Source of the DNA: Beroe forskalii
Taxonomy: Eukaryota; Ctenophora; Nuda; Beroida; Beroidae
Direction: 5' to 3'
Length of the DNA stretch: 64,000 nucleotides
NCBI GenBank assembly: GCA_011033025.1
Contig: WFMF01000496.1
Location: 1-64,000, forward strand
Shown here: positions 21,527 to 34,904 of the stretch, in pieces
Layout of the letters: every line of letters starts with the position of its first letter
Position numbering within the stretch: position 1 is the first letter of the stretch
Made by a program: the position numbers and the translations under genes
Notes under the pieces: generated by a model
The model's database searches: none
The model's input: only the letters and a program-made list of their open reading frames with translations
What the model was told of the DNA's origin: nothing

Positions 21527-23180
21527 TATGGGGGGTTAAAATCGCGTTTTTGGGCTTAAAAACTGCCTTTTTTCGCCCCTTATCGAGCGTAGATGTCTCA
21601 TGGGTGGTCAAATAGAAGTGTATCTGATCATAAATTATGCGCCTGATACCACTGAACCAATGATATTCGCCAGTTTTCCTTTGTTTTCCTGTAAAATCCA
21701 AAAAACCCTATTTGTACCTCTCAAAACAGTGATCCAGGACGTTCTTCATTTCTGAGGCACCCAAGATGCGAAATCGAACAGCTGGCCGATTGAGCTGAAA
21801 AATTTGCACGCCATCCATGGACGACCTAAGAAAGACATACCATTCTTCAGAATCCCGAAATCAGCCATTTTCTGTCTGTTGGTGGGGGTTAAAATCGCGT
21901 TTTGGGCTTAAAAGTGTTTTTTTTCGCCCCTTTATTGGGCGTAGATGTCTCATGGGTGGTCAAATAGAAGTGTATCTGGTCATAAATTATGCGCCTGAAA
22001 CCACTGAACCAATGATATTCGCCAGTTTTCCTTTGTTTTCCTGTAAAATCCAAAAAAACCTATTTTTACCTTCCTCAAACAGTGATCCAGGCGTTTCTTC
22101 ATTTCTTGAGGCACCCAAGATCCGAAATCGAAAAAGCTTTTGGCCGATTGAGCTGAAAATTTTTGCACGCCATCTATGGACGACCTAAGAAAGACATACC
22201 ATACTTCAGAATCCCGAAATCAGCCATTTTCTGTCTGTTATGGGGGGTTAAAATCGCAATTTTTCGGCTTAAAAACTGCTTTTTTTCGCCCCTTATTGGG
22301 CGTAGATGTCTCATGGGTGGTCAAATAGAAGTGTATCTGGTCATAAATTTTGCGCCTGAAACCACTAAACCAATGATATTCGCCAGTTTTCCTTTGTTTT
22401 CCTGTAAAATCCAAAAAACCCCTATTTTCACCTCTCAAAAACAGTGATCTAGGACGTTCTTCATTTCTGAGTGCGCACCCAAGATCCGAAATCGAAAGCT
22501 GGCCGATTGAGTTGAAAATTTGCACGCCATCCATGGACGACCTATGAAGACATACCATACTTCAGAATCCCGAAATCAGCCATTTTCGTCTATTATGGGG
22601 GTTAAAATCGTTTTTCGGCTTAAAACTGCCTTTTTTCGCCCTTTATTGGGCGTAGATGTTCCATGGTGGTCAAATAGAAGTGTACCGGTCAAATTGCGCC
22701 TGAAAGACCGAACCAATGATATTCGCCGTTTTCCTTTTTGTTTGAAAACCCAAAAAACCCCTTTTTTCCCTCAAAACAGTGATCCGGGATTTTCTTCATT
22801 TCTGAGGCCCCAAGATCCTAAATGAAAAGCTTTGGCCGATTGAGTTAAAAATTTGAGCCATCCATGGACGACCAAGAAAGACATACCATTCCAGAATCCG
22901 AAATCGCCATTTTCGTCTGTTAGGGGGTTTTAAAATCGTTTGGGGCCCCTTTGCCTTTTTCGCCCCCTTTATTGGGCGAGATGTCTCAGGGGTTAAAAAA
23001 AGGTATTTCATAAATTAGGCGCCTAAAAACCACTAAACCCAAAGATATTCCCGTTTTCCTTTTTTTTTTCTTAAAAACAAAAACCCTATTTTTACCCTAA
23101 AAACAGTGATCGGGGACTTTCCCATTTCTGAGGACCCAAGATCCAAAATCGAAAAGCGGGGGAGAGTTGAAAATTTGCCT
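21527..23180. repeat. ~355-bp satellite, about five units, increasingly degraded
   Basis: Each unit starts tatggggggttaaaatcg (21527, 21885, 22240, 22595, 22920) and contains gggcgtagatgtctcatggg, caatgatattcgccagtttt and gatgcgaaatcg-like text. The first four units are close to 355 bp; the last is shorter and full of homopolymer indels. ORFs over the units are not gene-like. Confidence 0.9.
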
Positions 23181-23425
23181 TATTCTTGACATCCTCCACA
23201 ATCCTTGACATCATTCTACAATCCTTGACATCTCTCGAAATCCTTGAAAAGTTGAAATCACTCTTTATCTTTGACATCACTCCTTATCCTTGACATTAAT
23301 CTTCATCCTTGACACCAATCCACAATCCTTGACGTCACTCTACAATCATTGACACCAATCAAACTCCTTGACATCACTCTTTATCCTTGACATCACTCCT
23401 TATCCTTGACACCTCCACAATCCGA
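23180..23425. repeat. tccttgacatcactc minisatellite
   Basis: About a dozen imperfect units of roughly 20 bp (aatccttgacatcactcta / accaatccac). It follows the satellite directly. Confidence 0.85.
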
Positions 23426-23832
23426 TACAATTTTGAAATCCTCCTTCTTTTTGATTCATGAAATTTTGTAAAGGTGTTGATTTAAAATCCATAAATCGGC
23501 CGCTTTTTCCGAGGGATATTCGTTATACAGTGACATTCATTCCCTCAATTGGTGTTAAAATCATTAAGATTTGACCACCACAACTTGAGTTAGATCGTTC
23601 CACGATAATGCACAGAAATCATTTTTGCTGTGACGCAAAGTGTTGACGTATTCGGTTTTCAAAAATACAAGTCTCAGCTTTTCATTCTATGTAAATTAAG
23701 ATGAATGACTGTTTCTAACGTAAAATCGTCTGAAAATTATCGCTCAACCATTTATTTTGAGTTCACTATTGCGGTTTTGCTATAGGCTCTAATACAAGTG
23801 CAAATCATTTTGATACACCTAAGTATTTAAAC
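23426..23832. other. no feature seen
   Basis: AT-rich unique-looking sequence between minisatellite and LINE remnant. It may be the inactive upstream part of the LINE, but no protein similarity is visible. Confidence 0.3.
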
Positions 23833-24450
23833 TGTGAGTCGGCTGTGTATTTCAAGTCCCTTGTAAGTAGACTGGAGTACTGTTGCTCTGTCTGGGATCC
23901 TCATTTGATCAAGGACATTCAAGCCGTGGAATCAATCCAGCGCATTGCTGGGACCAAGAATCTTGACTACTGGGACCGTGTGAAGAAGTTTAAGCTGATG
24001 TCTCTCCAACGCAGAAGAGAACGGTACACCATAATCCATACATGGAAGATTCTGCAGGAAGAGGCCCCGAACAGCACAAGTTTGAAATTCTACATCAATG
24101 AACGTCTTGGAGTCCGAGCAAAAATCCTGCCTTTCAACTTTTCAAATACAAGGCACAGCGCTAGGTTTCCACTGCTTACGACAATTCATTTCGGGTTAAA
24201 TCTGCTCGTCTTTGGAACTTGCTCCTTAAGCAAGTCAACTCAGTTATGGAGCTAGAGGCATTCAAAATAGCTCTGGGAGAATTCCTTGCACAATACCCGG
24301 ATAAGCCACCGGTTCCGGGTTACACACCTCCAATCAGCAACTCCTTACACAACTGGAGCTGTGAACGAGGAGATGGAGTGCGTGGACATCACTGATCCCA
24401 ACTGCAATCCCTGCTAAACCCTTCAAAATGTATGTATGTAGGTGATTCGA
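23833..24450 (+). pseudogene. 3' end of a non-LTR retrotransposon (CR1/Jockey-type ORF2 C-terminus), 5'-truncated, frameshifted
   Basis: Translates as YFKSLVSRLEYCCSVWDPHL, then ..DYWDRVKKF.., SLQRRRERYTIIHTWKIL. After a frameshift near 24195 the second frame continues SARLWNLLLKQVNSVMELEAFK..PDKPPVPGYTP, ..NSLHNW and a stop. This is the typical C-terminal tail of reverse transcriptases of CR1/Jockey-group LINEs: LEYCxxVWxPHL, RRRERYxIxxTWKIL, VPGY..NSLxxW. The catalytic RT motifs are upstream of what survives. It ends in tgtatgtatgta, a short tandem 3' tail as in CR1-like elements. Confidence 0.85.
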
Positions 24451-24940
24451 CGCATCTTAAGGAAGGGACAAGTCGGTGAATCGGTAAGAAATTACCGATT
24501 TTTACCGATTTAACTGATTTTTCAATATTTCTAAAAATTTTCGTTATTAATTGATATGGAGTTGTCTGACTCGGTATCCAATATTTTTTAAGGAGTCAAC
24601 CGTGGATATTGCAAAAATTAATGCCAAGTTAATAAGTAGCTCACGATGCTGATGATTGGTGTTACAACCATGAAACTAAAGTGTTGTATCATTGTGTATA
24701 ACTCGCTCCTTATTCCATTAGTAGAGCACTTTCAAGTGGATTGTATATTTTATAACATTACATAAAGTGAATTTCACAAACCAATAAGTAGAAGTTCATG
24801 TTTTTATCCTGCCCAAATTTCTTCTCTCTCGAATTTCTCTCCCGAATTTCTCTCCAAAACATCTTCTTTGTTGCATCTAAAACCCAATGTGTAAAATAAC
24901 GTACACTGACTTACACACAAAACGCTTTTCTACACTCTAA
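24451..24940. other. AT-rich, no gene seen
   Basis: Includes a short taccgattt triplication (24485-24520). Otherwise nothing recognised. Confidence 0.3.
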
Positions 24941-25302
24941 GACAACATTTCAGCACTTTTTTCGCAGCTTTAGTCGCATTTTTGACTCTCTTTGTGGTGT
25001 TTTTGACACTTTTTGGCGCGTTTTTGACGCTTTTTTGACGCTTTTTTGACGCTTTTTTGACGCTTTTTGGCGCGTTTTTTAGCATTTTTTGACACGATTT
25101 GTCGCATTTTTGGACGCTTTTTGTCGCGTTTTGACACTTTTTGACACTATTTGTCGCATTTTTGGACGCTTTTTGTCGCGTTTTGACACTTTTTGGCGCT
25201 TTTTGTCGCGTTTTTGGACGCTTTGTGACACTTTCTGGACATTTTTCGTGCACACTTCAACCGAAATTGACGTTTTTGTCGCCGTCCCCCTAGAAATGGG
25301 GG
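24941..25302. repeat. right end of the TIR element with GACGCTTTTTG minisatellite
   Basis: Minisatellite of tttttgacgc / ttttggcgcg units in the same strand sense as 9648-10075, then GTCGCCGTCCCCCTAGAAAT plus GGGGG, which is the reverse complement of the left end at 9623. Copy B' starts immediately after. Confidence 0.75.
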
Positions 25303-25471
25303 TGCAGAAGTTGAAGCTTGAAAGTTTCGTTCGTAATATCCTTACAGCGCAATGCTGTAGCCTGTAAGTGTTATTTGCTTTCCTTGATTTTTTGAAGTTT
25401 ACGCATTATTTCGACAGATGAACAGATCTTTTGATCAATCCATTTGGGTAACCCATATTTGGGTAACCCCT

Positions 25472-25600
25472 GAGAATGACGTCATAAACTCACCACTCTA
25501 ACCCCTGATAATGACCTATCAAGTATCAATTCACCACTCTAACCCCTGATAATGACGTCATCAACTCACCACTCTAACTCCTGATAATGACGTCAAGAAG
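25472..25600. repeat. CRE minisatellite, four units
   Basis: Counterpart of 13685-13850: units aatgacgtcatcaactcacc + actctaacccctgat. Confidence 0.85.
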
Positions 25601-26009
25601 TCACCTAACTTCACGTATATCTGCACCTTGTTAATTTAATGCTTGCCCTGGGTTACAATCATTTTAATTTAATTGGAATATCAATCATTTAAATTTAATT
25701 GGAATATCATCACACGTCACCTGGAATTTTCCATATCATTTTTCTCTTACTACGTAGCATTTTCTAGTGTGGTTTTGGTTAAACCAGTGGCTTGTCACTA
25801 GGTTTTAAACTTCGTTACAAGAGTTACTGCGTTTATTAAACGTATTTGATTTCAAATTTACCATTTTCACATATTCCAACATACCATGGACTCATGATTC
25901 GCGATTTGTTTTATCAGGCCAGGTGGCAATGTGTGACATTCATCTCATTCCTCTTCACCAATTGTAATCACAGCACTGTGTGACCATTCATCATCATACC
26001 CCGCGCCCG

Positions 26010-26087
26010 AAAAATAGGCGGTTATTTTCAACAATATTTGGCAGCACGCACAATGTAAATGACGTTATTATGACCGCCTATTTATTC
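26010..26087. mobile_element. CRE MITE copy
   Basis: Counterpart of 15396-15470; interior palindrome changed to gacgttatta. Confidence 0.8.
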
Positions 26088-26523
26088 TGAGCACATATTA
26101 TAATTAAGAGTTGCATAATCATATTCTGAAACTTCTCCACTCCCATGACGTATATTGATCTGATGCCATTCCCCTCATGTCTCACCATTTTCTGAAGTTC
26201 ATTTATGATCGTCTTCGAATTTTTGGGTGATTTTGCTCTTGTCAGTTCAGATATTCAGCTGCGATTCTTGGTCGATAGATGCCTTAATAGCTATAATATA
26301 ACCGTCAATTAATTCCTCTCATGACATATGTTCTATAAAGTTTAGCTGATTAAACTTCGAAGCAGTATAATTATATATTACAATCAGTGTAACTATTATA
26401 TAAGCTGACAGCGGTATAGTTAAACCACGTTATGTATGCACTTGCAGAAAAGCCTTGGCGTTAATTGTCAAATACGTCATTATATTCAAGTACTGATTCA
26501 TAAGTTCATGAAAAGCATACTTA

Positions 26524-26662
26524 TAGTTCGAACAGCAGTTTTGCGTGCGCGGCGTAAGTTTGCGCGGCGAACAGACTACAGACATGTTATTTAAATGACT
26601 TTACAGTTTACACCGCGCAAACTTACACCGCGCGCACAAACTGCACTTCGAACTGTCACCGT
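26524..26662. mobile_element. hairpin MITE P1
   Basis: Counterpart of 15917-16035, with the fuller interior gcgcggcgtaagtttgcgcg facing cgcgcaaacttacaccgcgc. Confidence 0.85.
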
Positions 26663-29600
26663 TACACTTTTACACTTCACTCATGCAGACGTTCGTGTCG
26701 TTATTTTGCTTTGCATATCCACGCAACCAAGACTTAAAGGTGATATCTTCAAACACAAGGAAATTACTCTTTTCTTCCTGATGTTGTAAAATGTCAAGCG
26801 TGAAAAATAATTTCCTTGTATTTGACTTTAATATATTCCGTCGATTTTGCTGTTTTTCATCTCACTAATCTCAATTTTGAAGCCCAAGAAGTCCTTCTTT
26901 GCTGTTCTCAGTTCTCTTTTTGATACAGACAGTATTTTAGGCAGACCACCTGAATTCCTTTCTAAAATTGTTAAGATTCCCGAGCTATGCACGAAAGTGA
27001 AGTACTGGGGTACCAGATGCCGTAAAAAGAGGGATTCTCACCGCTCAGGGCGGGATATAATTTGAGAATATGTTGCTGTCAACAGCAGTCATATCACATT
27101 TCTAGGATACCGACATACCTTTTCGGCCTTTTCAACCGGCCTCACGACCAAAACCGCCTATGTTGAACTATTTCAGAATTTTAACCGTCCGTATGGGCCA
27201 AAATTTGAGAGTGGCTTGGGTTTTAAAATAAAGGCAGATAAGAAGCTTACCTACTTTGAGTTATATTCGAGTACCACCTTTCCCTATCGGGTCAAAACGA
27301 CGTAACTTACAAAGTTTCCTGTTGGCTTTTTAATTATACTCCCAATGTCGTCATACTGCTATGACGTCATCACTTACTGCAATGACGTCGTAATGAAATA
27401 AGTCACGTTTTGTATTTTCCAAAGAAGTCCCTCTTTTTTAACATCACCCCCAACATACATGACACAATACGATTTACACTGATTCATGATTCATATACCA
27501 ATAAATGAGCTAAAGCCATATGTTGAAAAGACAGTTTGATGACGTCATCAAAGATACATTTCAAACCATCATAATGACGTCACTACCTCAACCACCTAAT
27601 ATATTTAGGAGTCCACGACATGAATATGCAGGTGCACGTTATATTTTATTACAGATATTTCACTCACTCTTTTCGTCCAATCAGAACGCAGCTTCGCTAG
27701 AATGAGGCGATTTCACGTCATCAATTTAGTATGTTAAGCTATAATAATGACGTCATCTTAATCGTGTTTTTTATAGCTGAGCTCAATATGAATGCGTTAA
27801 ACAATTGATATATTGGAGTATTGGGTAACTCAATTATATATCAAATATTATGTTTTAATACCATATTAATGTTAAATAGGCTTTACCCTTTTACGGATTT
27901 TTACATATTTCCATTCATATATGGGAAGCCTGACTCGCGATTCATGCTTACATACAAATTCGCCGATTTTTGCATTATTCATCGATGATTTTTTGGTAAA
28001 TTTTTCTTCTTCATTTTCATGGATTGTGTCATGATTTGTATTGAATTGATTGCCCCCAATTTTTTATGAAATGGTGAATAAAGGTCATAGGCTAGACCTA
28101 AGTCTTACTGCTAGAACTGAAGGCGTGACTATAAGTATTATAACGTGACGCTGCTTAACTTCCTAAGTTAGTCAGAACCTAGACGAATATTAGACAGAAT
28201 CAGTCATCTTATTATCTTACGCACTCGCATGTTGATAATTACCAGAGCAGTAAATTTATGTTTTGTAGTCCAAATAATACAGACTGCCTAATAGTGACGT
28301 CATTGTCCTTATTCAACGTGGTAGATTGTTGAAATCAGGTCTTTGAGTTTATAGTGGAAGTTGTTTAATATTGTAGACTGCTTTTGACATATGAGTTGGA
28401 TGATTTTGGCGGGAGCATACGCTAAAAGCAAATTCCATTCATCTTCAGCCCTTGACTTACAGACAGACAATTCACCGGAAGGAGGGACCCATATATGTGT
28501 GCACATGGATCGATCTATAAAAACGCTTAAAAAGACAGAAATGATGTAAAAAGTAAATTGCGCGCACTGTAAAATGCACGTATTTATCGATTTCTGCATC
28601 GATCGATGCATGTGCACCCATATGGTTGATTGATTTATTTTCTTCTGACTCGGTGGTTCAGGTTCAAGATTCAAAATAATAACTATGGTGTTCTTTACTG
28701 ACAATCAATTTGGCCGTTCAACACTATCTGACATCGAACTGTATTTGTTTTATGTACGGATTAGGTAGGTATATGTGTTTTTGACAGACTATTTTTTATA
28801 GCTATTTTCAAGGCCCTGTTAAAGCTGATGACAGATTGTGAAGTTCTAGACTGCTAACAAAGTGTGATTTATTGTTGAACGGATTCAGATTATTTCCTTT
28901 TTTTCCTTTTTAGGTACTCTCTGTCTGTGAGTACTGACTGTCATTGAAATGTCATTGCAGACAGCATTATTTTTGTCGATAATTATTGTCGGTAATGATG
29001 GTTTGTTTTTTTTGTTTTTTTTCTCTCTCGTTTTTTTTAAATAGGAGTTTCAATGAAACCAGTCAGTTTCCACCAGTACTAGTAGGTAAGTTATGTTTTC
29101 TTCTTTAGCTTTTTTTGAGATGATTCAAACCATGAAACTTCACTCTACTTATTTCAATTTCTTTCGAATATTTCCGTCTTTCGGTCTTTTTCGTGGATCT
29201 TGCACATATTTTTACTGCTTTAATTTCTAAAATATCCTCATCAAATTATCATAAATTTTCTTGATTGAATCTACTTGTACAAAACTAATAATGCCGTGTA
29301 CACATGTACAAAACATATATTCTGCATCAGATAAGCTAGATTATAGGCTGTCATAGGAGTTATAACATACCTAATATATTTCAATTTGTACTGTACTGCG
29401 CGCACAAAAAATAGGCAATGTTACGTCATAAACTCACCACTCTAAACCCTGATAATGACGTCATCTTAGAGCGCTACTATAACTGCAGCGCAGAGTAAAT
29501 CTATTCGCAGAGTGGAATATAATTCGACTGATTATAGTTGTTGTTTAGTAAAGGATTCTACTGCTTTTATATTCTTGACATGTTTAATTTCAAATTTAAT

Positions 29601-30711
29601 CTGTTTATGTAAATATTTTTCAAATGTTTGCGATTTCGGATTTACGAGATGATTTTCCGAGATATGTATACTCAATCAGAAAATGAGACATTTTCTCAGG
29701 AAACCTATAATCGATAAACCTATCATCGGGCAAAAGTAATTAGTAATATCCTATATTTTCTCGTATATATATAAGGTAAATTTAAAGCTGCCTAAACAAA
29801 CCCTATCCATCTGGACCAATTGAAGATTTCCCTGATATTTTACACATGATACCGTCCAAAATATACTCAAGTCTGCTTTTAACCGGGCTTCTTGAGAAGA
29901 GTTGGCATTGATGACGGATATATCTACCATTTTAAACCATGGTTTTTGCGTCATTCTTGGGCGCATTATTATTTGTAAGTGGCGTACAAAAATACATTGC
30001 ATAGTATCCAGGAACATATTTCATTACGTAAAAATAAATGGTTCCACATACGATTTTTATAATCGGCCGCAGGATATAAATATAGATCTTTTCTGGTGTA
30101 AGTCTCGCGGTAAGACTGAAAAACCGTTCTATTTTAGATGTTCTTTCGTTCAAAAATATTTTTCGTTGTTTTTGCTTTGAAAATCTTCCAAAAATCATTT
30201 TGATTAATTTGATTGTGAATTGTGACCCACGTGTGGCACATAAACTGGGCACAACCGAGTATGATTTTCATGGCTTAGAATGAGGAATTGATGGCATATT
30301 TTTTCTTCGTATCAGCATTTTGTAGTCCAACCCACGAATGAAAAAAGCCGTTCTATTTTTATTTTCTCCTCCCCTGGATCGAGTACTGATTCACATACAT
30401 AAACTCTATTTATTTACACCCGTATACTATCCGTCATATATATTCAATTAATGGCATTTATTTGCACACGCAAAATATAAAAAGGCGGTGTGACGCCATC
30501 AACTCACCACTCTAACGTCTGATAATGACGTCATTTAATTCACCATTCTAAACCTCAATCGTGAGATTGAGCTTATCGCTGGTTTGTTATTCCGATCCTT
30601 GGAGGATTATTTGTGAAAAACATACCTAATTTGGCAGCACGCGCAATGTTAATGACGTCATATTGCGACCGCCTATTTTTTCTGAGCGTAATATATCATT
30701 GCCCGCACACG

Positions 30712-30789
30712 AGAAATATGCGGTTAAGATGACGTCATTATCCTAGCTCAATGCAGTAAGTTGATGACGTTGAACCGCCTATTTTTCGT
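30712..30789. mobile_element. CRE MITE copy with two CRE-like cores
   Basis: Ends gagaaatatgcggttaa and ttgaaccgcctatttttc; interior gatgacgtcattatc and ttgatgacgtt. One of the best-preserved copies. Confidence 0.85.
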
Positions 30790-32334
30790 GAGCGAGATTT
30801 ACTGTCAGTAGCTCACTGCCTTTATGAGAAGCGATGGGTGTTAGAGTAAAATATATTCGAGTGAAATATTCAAATTCTTCCGTTCCTTTGAGATGTGATT
30901 TTACTTTGCAATCCGTGTGTTAGCGTGTTCTCCATTCGTTGTGAATTTTAGATTTATTTTGATTCATCCTTTTATTTTTTAATAATTTTGCTTTTTTTTC
31001 TTCAATATGTTCAGTTTCCTCGTCTGTCAGTTCCTATTTTTTTTTATTATTAAGCAATAAGTTCAGTAGTCCAAGTTTTCATTTATCTCTAGATCAAAGT
31101 TCTATCATGTATGAAATTCCATTCATGATATGTCGTAGGTACGTGTGGAAACTTTTTGAATGACAGGTTTTTTGAGGATGCTTAATTGACTCGAGGAATT
31201 TCTTTTTGTAACTTATGGATACTGGTATTCACAGCCCATACAGGGATATAACAGGTAAGCATAGATTGTGCTTCGTTGCAGCCCTAAGTCTTCAATAATT
31301 ACAAACGTCTCCACAATTTTTAACAATGCCAGATGCCTTTACCCTAAGAAAGTGAAGATGACTTCATTATCATGAAGTAACATAGGAAGTTGACGACGTT
31401 TAACCGCCTATTTTACGTAAACGGGGTGCAATTTTATACCAAGTAATAATTATCTCGCATAATATTCTAGAAACGCGTGTGTATAATAATTCATATATGT
31501 CACATTCTTTACAATTTTACTATGTTACAATGCAAGCCCTGGACTTGAAAGCCGGGTCATCAACTCACAATTATAAACCATGATAATGACGTCATCAACA
31601 CACCATTCTAAACCATGATAATAACGTCACTCTCTCTTGCGCGTGGCATTTTAAGCATGCGTAGGTTTATCTTTCCTTACGAGGAAACTCATGACTTGTC
31701 CTCCTCGTATATATGGCTTGTTCGACCTTTTAACGACGAAATATCCAGCAAAATTTGCTAATTATTTTACTAATCAAAGGAAAAATATTTGTTGAATATC
31801 GATAATTATTAATGTTGATTGAATAGCCGAGTATATCCTCTAGCCTAGCAGCCGTTACCAGTTTGTGCGATATCGTCAAACATCTTGCTATCTTGAAAAG
31901 GCATGTGAAGTGTTTTGTGCTACCTCTCAATTCCTCTAATAGCTTATTTTAATCGTTAAAACTTTACCAATCAACTTTCTATGAGTATGACTCTGTGCAA
32001 CATTGTGAAATCAGAAATGTCAAAAAAAACCTGAAAAGCATTACATGGACTATGAATGCCCGGGAGTTATTAAGTGTTTTGTAGTCTCACAATTCTGTGC
32101 TTAGTGCTTTCTGATAAGTGTGCTTTTTAGATAAGTGCTTTGCTGCACTAAGGTGTGACAGAACTGCTGGAAATTAAAGCTGACATCGCAGTTAGTAATC
32201 CTACTCTGAATTCCTGAATTCGCAAGTTTGCTCGTGCAGGCACGTCTTATAGTATTCTGAAACATAACCTTCTGAGTAAAACACATGTCACACACTTGCA
32301 TTATATACTGCATATCACTCATTTGCCCACTGGA

Positions 32335-32412
32335 GAAATATAGGCGGTTAAAATGACGTAATTATCATAGCGCAATGTTGTGAATTGATGACTTTAACGC
32401 GTATTATTTTCG
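32335..32412. mobile_element. CRE MITE copy
   Basis: Ends agaaatataggcggttaaaa and ctttaacgcgtattattttc; interior tgacgtaattatcatagcgc. Confidence 0.75.
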
Positions 32413-34904
32413 CGCGCGCGGTTTTGGTCTCATGCAGTTTAATAAAATGCCTAAATGTCATGACAGAAACAAGTCTGCCCTGCAAATGTCGCCCACACGA
32501 AATAAATAATGGCAGATTCTTCAGCATCACATTATATGACGTCATCAATTCACCATTCTAAGCCATGATAATGGCGTCATCGTCAAATATAGACCAGGAT
32601 ATTTCCTCGACCTTCGGTCTGTTTTGCATTAGGAATATGTGAAGAGAGCTCAGGGAAGCTTCGAGAAGCCACAAAAGAGCAAAAGTTGCACAGGTTATTT
32701 GTACGAGTCATGGCTAGCTATACTGTAACTTAGACAAAATCCGTAGGAGCCGCGAGTATATTTCATTGTGCTGTTCATATCAAAGATATATTTGTTGCGA
32801 TTTTGGGCTATTTCTTGCATTCATGATAATAGATATTTCGTGGCGACTCTAAAGTCTAGATTTTGTTTCATTTCACCACAAATATTGCACTGATTTTGAA
32901 ATATTTGCCACATATATATTTCTAGGCTTCTTCAGAATTCCGATCATTTGAATATTGCAAGTGGCTAATAGTGAGCAACTGAATTGGATCATATATAGTC
33001 GATTACTCGATTTGAAATCTTTAGTGTACAAGAGCAGACAAAGTATCTTATGTGCGGCTCATTTTGATGATCACATCTCAAATCCCAACATCCTAACGTT
33101 CAGGTTTCGAAGTTCTTTTTCCGACATTTCCTTGCTTAGTCTTTTTTAATTTTATAGATAGCAAGACCCTGTTTTCAAGGAAGATCCTGTTCTCAGATCC
33201 ATCAGTTCCTCATGAAAATGTAAGGATGGCCATTGACCAAAGTGTTTAGCCAATCATTTGACTTCTCTGAAAAACTTTTGTAACAGCATTTTAAATGGGC
33301 ATTGCATTTATTTTCATTGTTGACTGTTTAGTGTTGACGCATGGAATATTCCCTTGAATATGACAAACAAATTAAGTTTTATATTTCCACAAAACCGATT
33401 TAAATTTCCGCTTTCTAATTCCTAAGGCTCTGAGAGCAATATACCTACATGTATACGTGTATATACCATACAATATTGCATGATTTTCACGATTATATTT
33501 TAATAACACTAGGTTCTTGTACAGGAGAATAACGTAATACCCCTAAGGATCTGTAGGAAACCGTCCATAAATAAAAAAGATATTATTAATAGACGACGCC
33601 ACACGTCTTTCAGCCTTAGATTCACACTCCACCCTCAACCAAATCCCTCTCATCCCACTCATGAAATCATGTAGCAAACTCTATTTTCCTTCTTTGGTAA
33701 TTCTTGGTAATTCTTGGGTAAATCCTGCTGTTTTCTCTTCTACATAATATGACATCAAATATCCCCAGTGGTCTAGGGACCAGGATATCTCACGCATATG
33801 CTCTCTTCTTTTCTACAAATCCTTCCTTAGATCCTTCCCACAAAGAGAGCGTTTCATGACGTCATCAATTCCCATTCTAATCCATGATAATGACGCCATT
33901 ATTTACCCAAGTGATATTTCAGAACCTCTCTCTCCCCATTGCTGTACAAAGAGACATGAGCCTTGTAGGTACCTACGGATCCTCATTATTTCATATGCTC
34001 ACTAGTTTACATATAATGGGTTATATTTCAGACTGTCAGTATATTGACGTCATAAAGTCAGCATTCAAATTCATCAAAATTCCGTCATTTGTAACAGATT
34101 TCTTGAGCAAGACGTCTATTTTACTATGTGTCATATATAATATATCCTCTTTTCTTCTTAATGGGGAGAAGAAGAATATAAACTGGCCCATTTTATTTTG
34201 TAGTGACCATTGTACGATCCTATCATGCGTATAATAGGGTACGGACCCATGGGAATATAATAGGTATATAAGTGACATTGTCATCAATTAATGTTTTAAT
34301 TGACCAATTCATGACCTCAAACTCTTTATTATATTCGGGCTTTAAATGGCTTTTGTGTATTTAATCGTTTTCTAATTGAGTTTCGTGATCGTCATTTGAT
34401 ATTTTAATAGTAGTTGAAACTTTTCTTTCTCTGGTTTTCCAGTTGTTTCTGATTCATTTAAACGTTTCTAGTCGTTTCGTGCTCTTCGAGAACTGTGGTG
34501 TTAATAAAATACCAAATTTGTGAAATCATTGGAAACTAACGACGTTATTGCTAATAATTTTCTTTCTGTATACAGTTATTTTCTAAAATTTTCTAAGAAT
34601 TACACTTAACCCTGGTTATCGCAAGTAAATAAACCATCCGCGAAAAGTAGGCGATGTGATGGCATCAATTTAGCATCTTAATCCATGATAATGACGTCAC
34701 TTAAACTGCTGGTATAATTTTACCTTTGATTAACGTATATATAGCTGATTTTCAGATCTGGTGCTTTAATAGTTTAATATTTTACTTTACAAACTTAAGT
34801 ACAGGTATTAAGTATACTGAGTACAGTTAATTGTTAGTGCTACTTCACCTTGTATAGGTTAGTGTGGCCACTGGCCATGTTCATTGTTCAGTGATCTACT
34901 TCTA

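Larger units (their letters stand above)
25303..32148. repeat. segmental duplication copy B'
   Basis: Second copy of 13531-21525, lacking the hairpin and satellite of 14308-15390. It starts tgcagaagttgaagcttga directly after the inverted element end. No recognisable gene; carries the counterpart ORFs at 26847-27065 (+) and 28309-28704 (-). Confidence 0.85.

Noticed and set aside
24930-25253. 107-codon ORF on the minus strand and its plus-strand partner
   Set aside because: Same minisatellite as 9648-10075 read in another register; no protein family pattern.
6889-32148. duplicated blocks as LTRs of a retroelement
   Set aside because: Blocks are 2.7 and 7-8 kb, in the order A-A'-B-B', with no TG..CA ends, primer-binding site or gag/pol coding between them.
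33884-34234. 116-codon ORF with hydrophobic stretches
   Set aside because: Begins inside a CRE-MITE remnant, AT-rich codons throughout, no family resemblance.
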